DNA of 64,000 nucleotides from an uncultured Methanobrevibacter sp. GTDB taxonomy: Archaea > Methanobacteriota > Methanobacteria > Methanobacteriales > Methanobacteriaceae. The stretch spans positions 1 to 64,000 of the forward strand of contig NZ_CACWVY010000014.1 of NCBI RefSeq assembly GCF_902764455.1, given 5' to 3'. The stretch's first letter is position 1. Each line of letters opens with the position of its first letter. The notes below the pieces were generated by a model. The model was not told where the DNA came from. It made no database searches and saw only the letters and a program-made list of their open reading frames with translations. This document shows, piece after piece, positions 34,348 to 44,800 of this stretch. A program made the position numbers and the translations under genes.

Positions 34348-36054
34348 TCAACAATCTCCTTTCAGGTAATCTGCATGGCAGAAATCAATGAAGTTATCCA
34401 CGATTTCATCAATATCTTCACTGTCATCGATGATTTTTCCATCGTCCATGAATAGAGCCCTGTTGGACAGTTCCTTGATAAAGTCAGTGTTGTGTGAAAT
34501 CATTACAATGGTAATTCCATAATCCTTGGAAATTCTTTTAAGTGAATTTGTTACATCCCTTAAAGTTACAGGGTCCAAATCACCGAACGGTTCATCTAAA
34601 AGTAAAAATTTAGGTCTTGAAACTAAAATCAATGCAAGCATTACACGTACTTTCTGACCACCTGACAATTCATAAGATCTTCTATTGAGGATATCCAAAT
34701 CCAAATCAAGACTTTCAAATATGTCTGCCACTGCCTCTCTTGTAGCAGTTTCAGGAAATCTTGGGAAAAGGTCATTTAAAATTTCTGCATCCAAACCAAT
34801 CTGTTCCAATCTGTGTTTTGCTTCAGTTTCAGGCAAATCAGTCAGCAGATAAAATGAATCCAAAAGGTCTTCACCAATACCTATTCTTCTTGCCCTTTCC
34901 TGTGCCTCTTTAACAATATTTTCATTTTTGTATCCCAATCTTGCCGCAAGCTGGTTTAGAACTGTAGCGTAATGGCTCAATGCGAATTCCTGATGCATGA
35001 AACCTAATTTTGATCTGATTTTCATACGGCTCAATCCTGGAATTTCAATATCTCTCCATTCACCTTCTGTATAATAAAGGATATCTCCTTCATCAGGATT
35101 GTCCAGACCACCCAGCATTCTTAAAAGAACAGTTTTTCCAGCTCCGCTCGGACCGATAATGCTCAATATATTTTCGCTTTGAACTTTAAAGTTGATGTCC
35201 TCCATCTGGAGAACTTCACCTCCAGTCAATAAATAGAACCTTTTATAAACATCTTTTACATCAATAACATCCTCATCAGTAGAGATGTTTTCAATGTCAA
35301 CGATAGGCTGCATATCTGCCATGAATTTGTCACAGATTTCATCAGCTGTTCCTTCGTCGGCAATTTCACCGTCTTCAAGTAAAATTACCCTGTCAGCAAG
35401 ATATTTCTGAACATCAGGCAGGTGAGAAACGATAATAACAGTAATGTTTAATTCTTCATTGATTTTTTTAACTGCATCCAATATTTCTTGTTTAGTTTTA
35501 GGGCATGCCATAGTAGCAGGTTCATCAAGAAGTAAAGCTTTAGGTTGTTTTGCAAGCTGACGAGCCATGATAAGTCTTTGCTTTTCACCGCCGCTTAAAA
35601 CAGAAGCGTAATGACCTGCTTTATGAGTAAGTGAAACCAGTTCCAGAAGTTCATCTGCCTCTTCGCCGAATTCACTTTCAGCGACTTCAAAATTAGTGTC
35701 ACCCTCATCAAAGTATCTTCTTGCATATAACTTTCTTAAGACATTTTCACGCACAGTATCCGGCCATAGACCGAAAGACCTTTGAAGATGTATTGCAGTC
35801 TCTTTTTTGAGGTTATTGTAATAAAATTGGGAAGCACCTGCCTCTACAGTAACATCACCAACAGTAATACTTCCTTCATCAATATGTTCAACTCCTCTCA
35901 AGGCTCTTAAAAGTGTAGTTTTACCAGAACCACTTTTTCCCATGATTCCTAGAATTTCACCTTCCTTAACTTCAAAACTGACATCTTTAAGTGCCGGGAT
36001 TTTAGTTCCATCATCTAATTCATAATCTTTACTTACGTTTTCTACTTTTATCAT
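34348..36054 (-). CDS. atwA: methyl-coenzyme M reductase activation component A2 (tandem ABC ATPase)
   Basis: The protein of about 568 residues has two ABC ATPase domains and no membrane helix. Walker A motifs are GKSGSGKTT near residue 38 and GPSGAGKTV near 308; signatures are LSGGEKQR and LSGGQKVR. A2/AtwA couples ATP hydrolysis to reductive activation of the nickel cofactor F430 in methyl-coenzyme M reductase. The start is the ATG of IKVENVSKDY with AAAGGGG before it; the longer frame has no support. Co-transcription with the stress protein suggests a link to redox damage. Confidence 0.87.
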   Translation of the reverse strand: MIKVENVSKDYELDDGTKIPALKDVSFEVKEGEILGIMGKSGSGKTTLLRALRGVEHIDEGSITVGDVTVEAGASQFYYNNLKKETAIHLQRSFGLWPDTVRENVLRKLYARRYFDEGDTNFEVAESEFGEEADELLELVSLTHKAGHYASVLSGGEKQRLIMARQLAKQPKALLLDEPATMACPKTKQEILDAVKKINEELNITVIIVSHLPDVQKYLADRVILLEDGEIADEGTADEICDKFMADMQPIVDIENISTDEDVIDVKDVYKRFYLLTGGEVLQMEDINFKVQSENILSIIGPSGAGKTVLLRMLGGLDNPDEGDILYYTEGEWRDIEIPGLSRMKIRSKLGFMHQEFALSHYATVLNQLAARLGYKNENIVKEAQERARRIGIGEDLLDSFYLLTDLPETEAKHRLEQIGLDAEILNDLFPRFPETATREAVADIFESLDLDLDILNRRSYELSGGQKVRVMLALILVSRPKFLLLDEPFGDLDPVTLRDVTNSLKRISKDYGITIVMISHNTDFIKELSNRALFMDDGKIIDDSEDIDEIVDNFIDFCHADYLKGDC

Positions 36055-36136
36055 TATGTATGCCCCTTTATAATAATACAATATTATTCATGAAACTATT
36101 TATATTTTTTAGAATAATATTTAAATAGTGATAAAA

Positions 36137-36430
36137 ATGGCTAACGAGAATAAAATTCAAGAATATAAAAATGCCTTAGAACAAGAAAAATTAATGATTG
36201 AAACCCATTTTGCAAACATGGAACGCATTTTAGCTGACCAACCTAAATTAGATCAGCAAAAAGCATTTGGACTACTGTCTAACTATAACACTTTAAGTAT
36301 TCAATACGACCAATTGTGCAATGATTTAATTACATTTTTAAAGATATTTAAAGAAGATGAAAAGGAAATAAGACTTTATAAAACCGACGAGTTATTAGAG
36401 TTACTCGAAGAGAAAGTCAATCAATTTTAA
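36137..36430 (+). CDS. small conserved-looking helical protein, unknown
   Basis: The 97-residue protein is mostly charged, with heptad-like helices (EYKNALEQEKLMIETHFANM) and a Glu/Lys-rich end. GTGATAAAA precedes the ATG at 36137. It diverges from atwA. No function is assignable. Its 3' end overlaps the convergent zinc-ribbon gene by 4 bases. Confidence 0.55.
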   Translation: MANENKIQEYKNALEQEKLMIETHFANMERILADQPKLDQQKAFGLLSNYNTLSIQYDQLCNDLITFLKIFKEDEKEIRLYKTDELLELLEEKVNQF

Positions 36431-36960
36431 GTACTTTTATACTTTATTGAAACACCAGAACCGCCTGTAGTTGAATTTTCAGCTACAACCTTACCATTTC
36501 TTAAAAGTTGAATGGTAAGATTTTCTCCACTATACTTTTCAGCAGTTATCTCAACATCATCCCATGAAGCACAATCCAGCAAAAAGGTATTATCTCCAGA
36601 ACCGGTTTTTTCTACAAGATAATTTGGATCACCCATTTTAGCAAACCAGTTTCCATCAGATTTGATTACCGCTTTGAATGGATAAGTAGAAGAAGGATGG
36701 TGAGATCCATCATCATAAATAACATTTAATGAATCATTATTTGAAGGTTGAGAATTATTAAAAGCAAATGAAAACAATAAAAAAGCAATAATAATTATTC
36801 CCAAAACAATTACAATTTTTTTAGCTATGCCCACAGACCATGGCCTCTGTTTTTTTGTATTACCTGTCCGATAATCCTTTCGAGCCAAGAGGTAAGCACA
36901 ATTATCACAATATACAGATGAGGTTGCATTTTCATAACCGCATCTTGGACATTTTACCAT
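36427..36960 (-). CDS. zinc-ribbon membrane protein with extracellular domain
   Basis: The 177-residue protein has an N-terminal zinc ribbon (CPRCGYENATSSVYCDNC), a basic linker and one transmembrane helix (about 47-68). A beta-rich external domain of about 105 residues resembles secreted beta-sandwich modules. Similar architectures are common in Methanobrevibacter. The zinc ribbon would face the cytoplasm. Function unknown. Confidence 0.68.
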   Translation of the reverse strand: MVKCPRCGYENATSSVYCDNCAYLLARKDYRTGNTKKQRPWSVGIAKKIVIVLGIIIIAFLLFSFAFNNSQPSNNDSLNVIYDDGSHHPSSTYPFKAVIKSDGNWFAKMGDPNYLVEKTGSGDNTFLLDCASWDDVEITAEKYSGENLTIQLLRNGKVVAENSTTGGSGVSIKYKST

Positions 36961-37059
36961 AAATTTTAATTCCTTTATTTTCTATGTAAATGCTTTTAAA
37001 AATACTTATATTTAAACTTAATGGAAAATTATTTGTTCATTCTATAAATTGATAAGGAA

Positions 37060-38811
37060 TTAGTGATAATAATTATAGACATTTTCAGCCGTTTTTAGAT
37101 TCATACCCTCTGTTTTTGCTAATTCTTCAATTGATGCCTTCTTAATGTTATCAATTGTTCCAAATTCTTTTAAAAGATTCATCTTTCTTTTTTTTCCAAT
37201 TCCAGCGATATCATCAAGTGAAGAGGCTGATATATTCTTACTACGGAGTTTTCTGTGATAGGTAATTGCAAAGCGATGTGATTCATCCCTTACCTGCTGA
37301 AGCAAATGCAATGCCTGATTGTTTTTAGGAATAATAATTGGACGACTGGAGTTTGGAATAAATATCTCTTCAAATTCCTTTGCAAGCCCAATAATTGGAA
37401 TATGAGTGAGATTTAATTTTTCTAAAACGCCACAAGCCATACCAAGCTGTCCTTTACCCCCATCAATCACAATTAAGTCAGGTTCAGGGTCTCTGTCTAC
37501 CATTTTTAATCTTCTAGTCAGCAATTCCTCCATCATTGCAAAATCGTTTGGTCCGGGCGTTTCCATTTTGAAATGTTTATACATCTTTTTGTTGGGTTTT
37601 CCATCCTTGAATGAGACCTTGGAACCTACAGCAAATTTACCTGAAATGTTACTGATATCATAACCTTCAATAATTCTGGGCATTTTTTCAAGTTTCAGGT
37701 ATTTTTTGAGTTCTATCAATGCAGATTCCATCTTTTTCTTTTGATGCTTGATGATTTCAGCATTTTTTCTAGCCATTTTAACAAGACGTAATTTAACACC
37801 CTTTTGAGGAACTTTAATGTGAACCTTATTTCCTCTCATATCACTTAACCATTCTTCAAGCAGTTCCTTTTCGTCAATATCCTCATCCAAAAGAATCTGC
37901 TTTGGAACATGCCTGTTATATCCATAATACTGCTGAATAAAGGCAAACATGATTTCAGAAGATGAATCATACTGGGATGCACTCATCAAAAAGTCATCCC
38001 TACCTACAATCTTACCGTTTCGGATAGGCATTATGATTACTATAACCTCATTTTCACCAGGGGCAATAGCTATTACGTCCTGATCCAGGTCATCATCGAC
38101 CAAATCAACAAACTGTTTTTCCATAATCTCTTCAATGGAGTTAATCTGATCTCTTAAAACAGCTGCCTTTTCATACTCTTCATTTTCAGCAGCTTCAATC
38201 ATTTCCCTTTTGAGATTTTTGACAATGGTTGAATATTTACCCTGGAAAAACAGATCAATTTTACTGATAATTTCCGAATATTCCTTTTCTGAAATTTTAT
38301 CGTCACAAGGTGCATAACATAAGTCAATTTGTGAGTTTAAACATGGCCCGTTCATATTTCTGCAGGTTCTTATCTTGAATAGTGATTTTAAGAATTTTAC
38401 AGTCTGCTTTACAGAACTCACATCAGTAAAAGGACCAAAATAAACACCACTTTTTGTTACATTTCTTGTTATCAGCAAACGTGGAAACTTCTCATCTGTG
38501 ATTTTAACGTAAGGATATCTCTTGTCATCTTTTAGCTGAACATTATATCTGGGACGATGCTTTTTAATTAAAGTCGCTTCTAAAATCAAAGCTTCCTTTT
38601 CAGAATTAGTTATAATATACTCCAGACTATCAAAATGACTCATCAGGATTTGAGTTTTGGGTCTGTCAAGCTTTTCTCTAAAATAAGACTGAACTCTGTT
38701 TTTAAGGTTTTTTGCCTTGCCTATGTAAATGATGGTGTCAGTTTCATCACGCATTATATAGACACCAGGCTTGTTTGGCAAATTATCAGGAGATTTAACT
38801 TTAGTAGACAT
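37060..38811 (-). CDS. uvrC: excinuclease ABC subunit C
   Basis: The 583-residue endonuclease makes both incisions in nucleotide excision repair. It has the N-terminal GIY-YIG domain (GVYIMRD...IIYIGKAKNLKNRV), a UVR segment near 200-235 binding UvrB, an RNase H-like domain with DLIVIDGGKGQLG and a C-terminal tandem helix-hairpin-helix. AGGTGAGATTT precedes the ATG at 38811. It begins 9 bases after the giant helicase gene ends. Presence of bacterial UvrABC in a methanogen reflects an old transfer; uvrA and uvrB are not in this window. Confidence 0.94.
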   Translation of the reverse strand: MSTKVKSPDNLPNKPGVYIMRDETDTIIYIGKAKNLKNRVQSYFREKLDRPKTQILMSHFDSLEYIITNSEKEALILEATLIKKHRPRYNVQLKDDKRYPYVKITDEKFPRLLITRNVTKSGVYFGPFTDVSSVKQTVKFLKSLFKIRTCRNMNGPCLNSQIDLCYAPCDDKISEKEYSEIISKIDLFFQGKYSTIVKNLKREMIEAAENEEYEKAAVLRDQINSIEEIMEKQFVDLVDDDLDQDVIAIAPGENEVIVIIMPIRNGKIVGRDDFLMSASQYDSSSEIMFAFIQQYYGYNRHVPKQILLDEDIDEKELLEEWLSDMRGNKVHIKVPQKGVKLRLVKMARKNAEIIKHQKKKMESALIELKKYLKLEKMPRIIEGYDISNISGKFAVGSKVSFKDGKPNKKMYKHFKMETPGPNDFAMMEELLTRRLKMVDRDPEPDLIVIDGGKGQLGMACGVLEKLNLTHIPIIGLAKEFEEIFIPNSSRPIIIPKNNQALHLLQQVRDESHRFAITYHRKLRSKNISASSLDDIAGIGKKRKMNLLKEFGTIDNIKKASIEELAKTEGMNLKTAENVYNYYH

Positions 38812-38820
38812 AAATCTCAC

Positions 38821-41800
38821 CTAATTAAGTTCAACATAATCATTGACTATTTTAACACGATTGTTGGCAATCATCAAATCTAAAACACTATTGATTCTGG
38901 CTGATGTCTTTTTAGAAGTGGATTTGAAACCGAAATTACGTGAAGTTTCTTTTGCAATCTGTTTGGTTGAAACATTATCCTTATGCAGCAAAACCATTTC
39001 AATGCTTTTTGCTATTTCTTCATCGGAAATCAATTCTATATTAGGTTTTTGCCTTCTTCTAATTACCACATTATTATTTGATGCATCATATAGGAAATCA
39101 CCTATTTTAATTATATCTCCTGAATTTTCAGCTTCACTGATTGCAGATTGTACTGTTTTTTTCAGATTGGAGCCTGCTCTTTTAATATGGCAGCTGTCTT
39201 TGACTCTTTTGGTAACTTCCTTTACATGAATAGGGCCTTCAATGTCCACGATTGTGACAATTGATTTGGAAATAGTGGAAATCGGCTGTGAATATAACTC
39301 ATTTTGTGATGTCAAACCAATATCTGTGGCTTCGACATAATCAATGATTTCATCTTCAAGTTTTTTCTTGCCAGGAAGTTTTTTATCATCAAATGCCTTA
39401 AGCTTGTTGTTATTCTGGAATCTTTCCTTTTCAATTTCCTTATAATCCTCATCGGCTGACTGGATAATATTTTCCAATGCCTGATCTTTATATTCATCTG
39501 AAAACTCATCTTGAGTTTCAGTTACAATAACATCATCTTCAACGAAGTTATTATCAAAATCATTGCCGGTGAATTCTTTTTTAAGAGATTCCTCTTCCAT
39601 TTGAATAATCTTGTCTGAATCATCATCACTTGGTCTTGACAGATAGTCTCTCGGATCATATTCTTCAGTCCTGTCAACAACTGAAACATAATCAATTTCT
39701 GTCGGATTTTCAATTTCGTTAAGTGATTTGTTAATGTAAGCCATGTCCTTTTTTATTCCCCGAATAGAATCTTTCAAAGAACGTTTATTCTCATTTTTAT
39801 AGTAAACATTATTTTTTCTTAAAGGATTGGTAACATCAGTGGCACCTTTAAAGTATACTACTTCATCAGGTAATGTATTCTCTTCAACGGATTCATTTTC
39901 AACATCATTTTTGACATCTTCAATATCTGAAGTGACCTCAGAGGTTATTTCTTCATCAACAAACATATCTTCAATGTTTGATTCAAGCTCATCACCTGCA
40001 TCATCTTCATATTTAGGCTCAAAATTAATATCATTTTTAGGCTCTTGAATAATCTCAGAAGGTTTTTCATCTTCCTTGTCAAATACGTCACTCATGAACT
40101 GGTCCATAGCCTTGTCAATGACCCTAGTCGCTTCATCATGAATTTCATCCTGTTCATCATGACTCAAATCAGGCAATTCATCTGTAAAGATGTTGAGTTC
40201 TTCATCCTCTTCAAAGTAGTCATCATCATAGGATGTTTCAACTGATGGAATATATTGCGGATTAGCATCACCACCATTTACAATTTCAGCTTCAACAACC
40301 ATATCATCTTTAGGAGCAGGTTTATGCAATGGAGCATCCTCATCAATTACTTCACCGCGTACTGTTTCAATTTCCTCAACTTCCAGCTGAGATTCACCGG
40401 AAACCATCTCCGAAATTACAGATTTGACATAACTGGCCCGTTTATGTTTATTTTTAACTTTAAATTCTTGAGGAGCTTCATCCACCTCGTGGGTAGTATC
40501 TTCACTATCTTCTTCAGCTACCTCATCGTTACTGTGGTCAACATAAATATAATCATCATCAGAACCCAAGTCAACCTTGTCATCTTCAACATTAACATCA
40601 TCAGAACCTAAATCAACATCAACACCATCATGACTCAAATCCCTTCTATTATCAACATTAACATCATCAGAACCTAAATCAACAGAACCTAAATCAACAT
40701 CAACACCATCATGACTCAAATCCCTTCTATTATCAACATTAACATCATCAGAACCTAAATCAACATCAACATCTTTAGCATTAACCTCATCATTATCAAA
40801 ATGAACTTCTTTTTCAACATCTACTTCGTCAATGTCATTATTAGAAGATTTTTTAGGTTCAATATTGACTTTTTCTGAAAATATTGGCTTTTTAATATTT
40901 TTATCTTGAACTTCATCAAAGCTTGAATCCTCTTCAAACTCTTTTTCATCATAGACAGGTTCATCATCAACTTCAGAGGCATAATCGTGAATATCAAAGT
41001 CATCTTCGATATATGATTCATCATTTATCTCATCGTTACTATGGTCAACATAAATATAATCATCATCAGAACCTAAATCAACTTTTTCCTCAGCTGGTTC
41101 TTTTTCATTTTTAGAATCCTCAGTGAATTTAATATCTTCATCGATTTCATCTTCCAAATCTGAATTTTTACCTAAACCTTTATGGAATTTAAGTCCTGAG
41201 AAAAATGAAGTTTTATTTGATTCATCCTCATCAGGTTCTTCGTGAGTAATAAAATCCCTAACCTTTTGCTTAAAAGATCTTAGTTTAGATTCTTCTTCAT
41301 CTGCATAATCAGCATCATCTTCCCAAACTTCCGCATTGTCTTCTGGGGAAACATCTTCATCATCTTCCCAAACTTCTGCATCATCATTTTTATCTTGAGA
41401 TTCATCTTGAGATTCCCAAACTTCTTTATCATCCTGTGAATCTTCAACAACATCATTAACAGGTTGAGAATCATCATCCACTTCACCTATAGAACCATCA
41501 TCACCAACAGGCTCAGAAACATCATCCACTTCACCTATAGAACCATCATCACCAACAGGCTCAGAAACATCATCAACACTTACATCCACATCATCAGAAT
41601 CAGAAACAACACCAATATCATCAACACTTACATCAGGTTCAGAGACATCGACTTCTGGATTATGGTCATCAGCATCATCCTTTTCAATGTCTGATGTTTT
41701 AGCCGTATTGTCATTTTCCAAAATGCTGATTTCTTCATCAATTGAATCATCTTCTATGAACTCAGACGGATTAGGTTTAAATCCTTCTTCATCTGATTCT

Positions 41801-44800
41801 TCAACAGTAACAAATTCTGAAGGAGACTCAACTTGAGTTTTTTCTTCATTTATTGGATTGGAATTACCTGAATCAACATTTATATCATCATCTTCAAAGA
41901 ATTCTGAAGGGTCAATTGCGCTTACATCAATAGGCTTTTCAAAAACATCACCATCATCAACTTTTTCAACCTCCACAAAATCTGCAGGACCAATATCTTC
42001 AGGATTTATTTCAGATTCTTCTGCCTCTTTTTCAGCCTTTTCTTTTTCTTCTCTTTCACGGGCCAAACGCAATTCTTCAGCTTTTTTCTCAGCTTCCAAT
42101 CTTCTTTTTTCAGCTAATTTCTTCTCTTCTTCAGACCTGCGCCTCTCTTCTTCACGAGTTTGGCGAATTGATTTTTCAACGAATTCCAACAGTTTTTTAC
42201 GTCCCAAATCTCTGTTTCTATACCAGTCAGTTGACCATAAATGATATAATTTCCATCCGAGACCAGTTAAAACTTGTTCACGAAGCCTGTCCCTATCACG
42301 AGCTACCTTACTTGAGGAATACATTTTTCCGTCAGTTGTAATTCCCAATATATATTTTCCAGGGTTTTCATCATCCACAATAGCCAGATCTACCCTAAAT
42401 CCGGCACAACCTATTTGTCTGTCTACAGTATAACCATTTTCCTGCAGGAAACTAGCTATTGCATCTTCAAACGGTTCTACAGTGTATTCATCATTACCCT
42501 GTGTACCTAAAGTCAAATTTTCAGCATATTCTAAAAATTCCTTAAGGGATTTGACACCATAAGGAGGGTTAGCTGTTAAATTCATATCATAAGCTTTGAA
42601 GTTTGAAAATACTACACATTTTTCTCTTGCACGTGTAATCAATACATTTAAACGTCTTTCTCCTCCGTCCTGATTTAAAGGACCGAAATTAAGGGACATT
42701 TTTCCATCCTGGTCGTAACCATAACCCACACTGATTAGAATAACATCACGTTCATCTCCCTGTATTGTTTCAAGGTTTTTAACAAAGAAACGTTCTTCCT
42801 TATTGTCTGAGAATAACGGTTCATATTCAGGATGCTCCTTACGTTTTACTTCCAGAGCTTCCAATATTGCATTTTTCTGAGCAACGGAAAATGTTCCAAC
42901 ACCTAAACTTTTTGTATCACCATATTTTTCAAAGTGATTAAATATCTCTTCTACAACATCCTGTGCTTCAAGAGGATTAGCAGAAGATTTACCTCTCAAA
43001 TATTGAGTATTTGGATTATAATGGAATTTCAAACCAAGTTCCGGATCAGAATGTGAAGGTGACGGATAAACCAAAAGGTCATTGTCATAAAATTCCCTAT
43101 TTGAAACTGTAATCAATGATTCATGGCGGGATCTGTAGTGCCATTTAAGCATTTTAACAGGGAAGGATAATTTACAAAGATGCAAGATACTTTCCATATC
43201 CAGTGATGTAGCTTCCTCTTCATCGCTGTCTGCATCGGACATTTGGTCGAAAAATGAAGTTGGAGGCAATTGCTGAGTGTCTCCCATAACCACAGCAGTT
43301 TTACCCCTCATAAATGCACCTAATGCATCTTCAGGTTTTACCTGACTTGCTTCGTCAAAAATAACAACATCAAACTGCAATTCTTCATTTGTAGGGTCAA
43401 GGTACTGTGCAATAGATAATGGAGACATCATAAAACAAGGTTTAATCTGTTTTATCATTCCCCCTGCCCTTTCCAAAAGTTTTCTGACAGGCATGTGTCC
43501 GCTTTTTCTTGTAAATTCTCCGGCCAATATTTTTGCCTGTGGATTTTCAGTTCCTCCAAAGATTTTTGGAATATTACTGTTCAGTCTTTGGAATATCCTT
43601 TTACGGTTAAGGGTGAGAATCTTTTTGTCTAAATCCTTAAATTCCCTTATTCTGTTTTCATGAAGTTCGCCAACAAATGTTGCCAGTTCATGATTTTCAA
43701 CAAATAATATGTTTAAAAGTGAATCTGCAAAGTTTCCTTCAACCAATGCTTCAATATCTTCTTTTTTAATGTTTCTTTTCTCAATGGAATCTACAAACAT
43801 TCTTGCATTGGAAGTTTTCAGTGCATTTTTAGTATTCAAGTATTGTGACCATAAATGAAGACTTGATAGTTGTCCTCTCCAGGTATACAACTGTTCCTGC
43901 CATGCTTCAAATGGAACATCACCTGTTTCTCTTTTAAAGATTAATTTACTTCTAGGGTTTAATTTTTCCCTAAGTCTGGACAGTTCCCTTACAAATTCTT
44001 CTCCAGAGTCTATGTAATCTGCAAGGTCTCTTTCAGGGTTAAAGTCAAATAAGTCTTTACTCATCAAATCAATGGTGTTTTCTGAAAAGGTTCCTTCACG
44101 AACAAGGGCGGTAAATTCATTCATCCAGCGGGCAATAGTTTTTAAGTCTTCAGGATTTGCATTTAAATGCCAATATCCTCCATAATATTTTTTGCCCAAA
44201 GTTTCATTAGCTTCCAGATTTCTTCTCATTTTAATAACTGCTTTTGCTTCTTGCAGTTCTCTTATGATGTCATCAGCACTGCCTGTTACCGGACGGGCAT
44301 AATATCTTTCTACAATTTCATGATGCTGATTGGAACTAAAGAAACGGAAACGTTTGTTGGAAAGCTGCTGCAGCTCATAGATTAAACGGTCAATATCCAC
44401 CTGGAAAATGTTTTGGTTGAATTTATTTAAAATTCCGGCATATTTCTGATATCTTTGAAGTTCCTGAATTAATCTGAATGCATCATCATTGTTACTGTTC
44501 CATGCACCTGATTTTATGATACTTGCATCTATCAGTTCTGCATTCTGGGATTTGATGACTTCAAAAGCGGAAAGTGAATTTTTAAACTCATTTAGAGTAT
44601 CCGGTTTTTTTATTCCATAAATATCATAAACCCTTCCGCGCTCCACAAGGAAGTTATCCAAACTATGGAGAGTATCATTAATGAGCATTTCGATTTCTCT
44701 TAAATCTGCAGGAAGCAGACTTTTAGGAGAGCATTTGCTCCATGGATTCTCTTTGGAAATGGTCTGATATAACTCGGCAAGATTTTCAAGAGCAATTTTC

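Noticed and set aside
38843-39229. Plus-strand frame inside the giant helicase gene
   Set aside because: It is antisense to the DUF3320-like domain and lacks start signals.
40561-40774. Regular repeats that could suggest a CRISPR array
   Set aside because: The repeats are in frame inside an open reading frame, adjoin without unique spacers and encode acidic residues.
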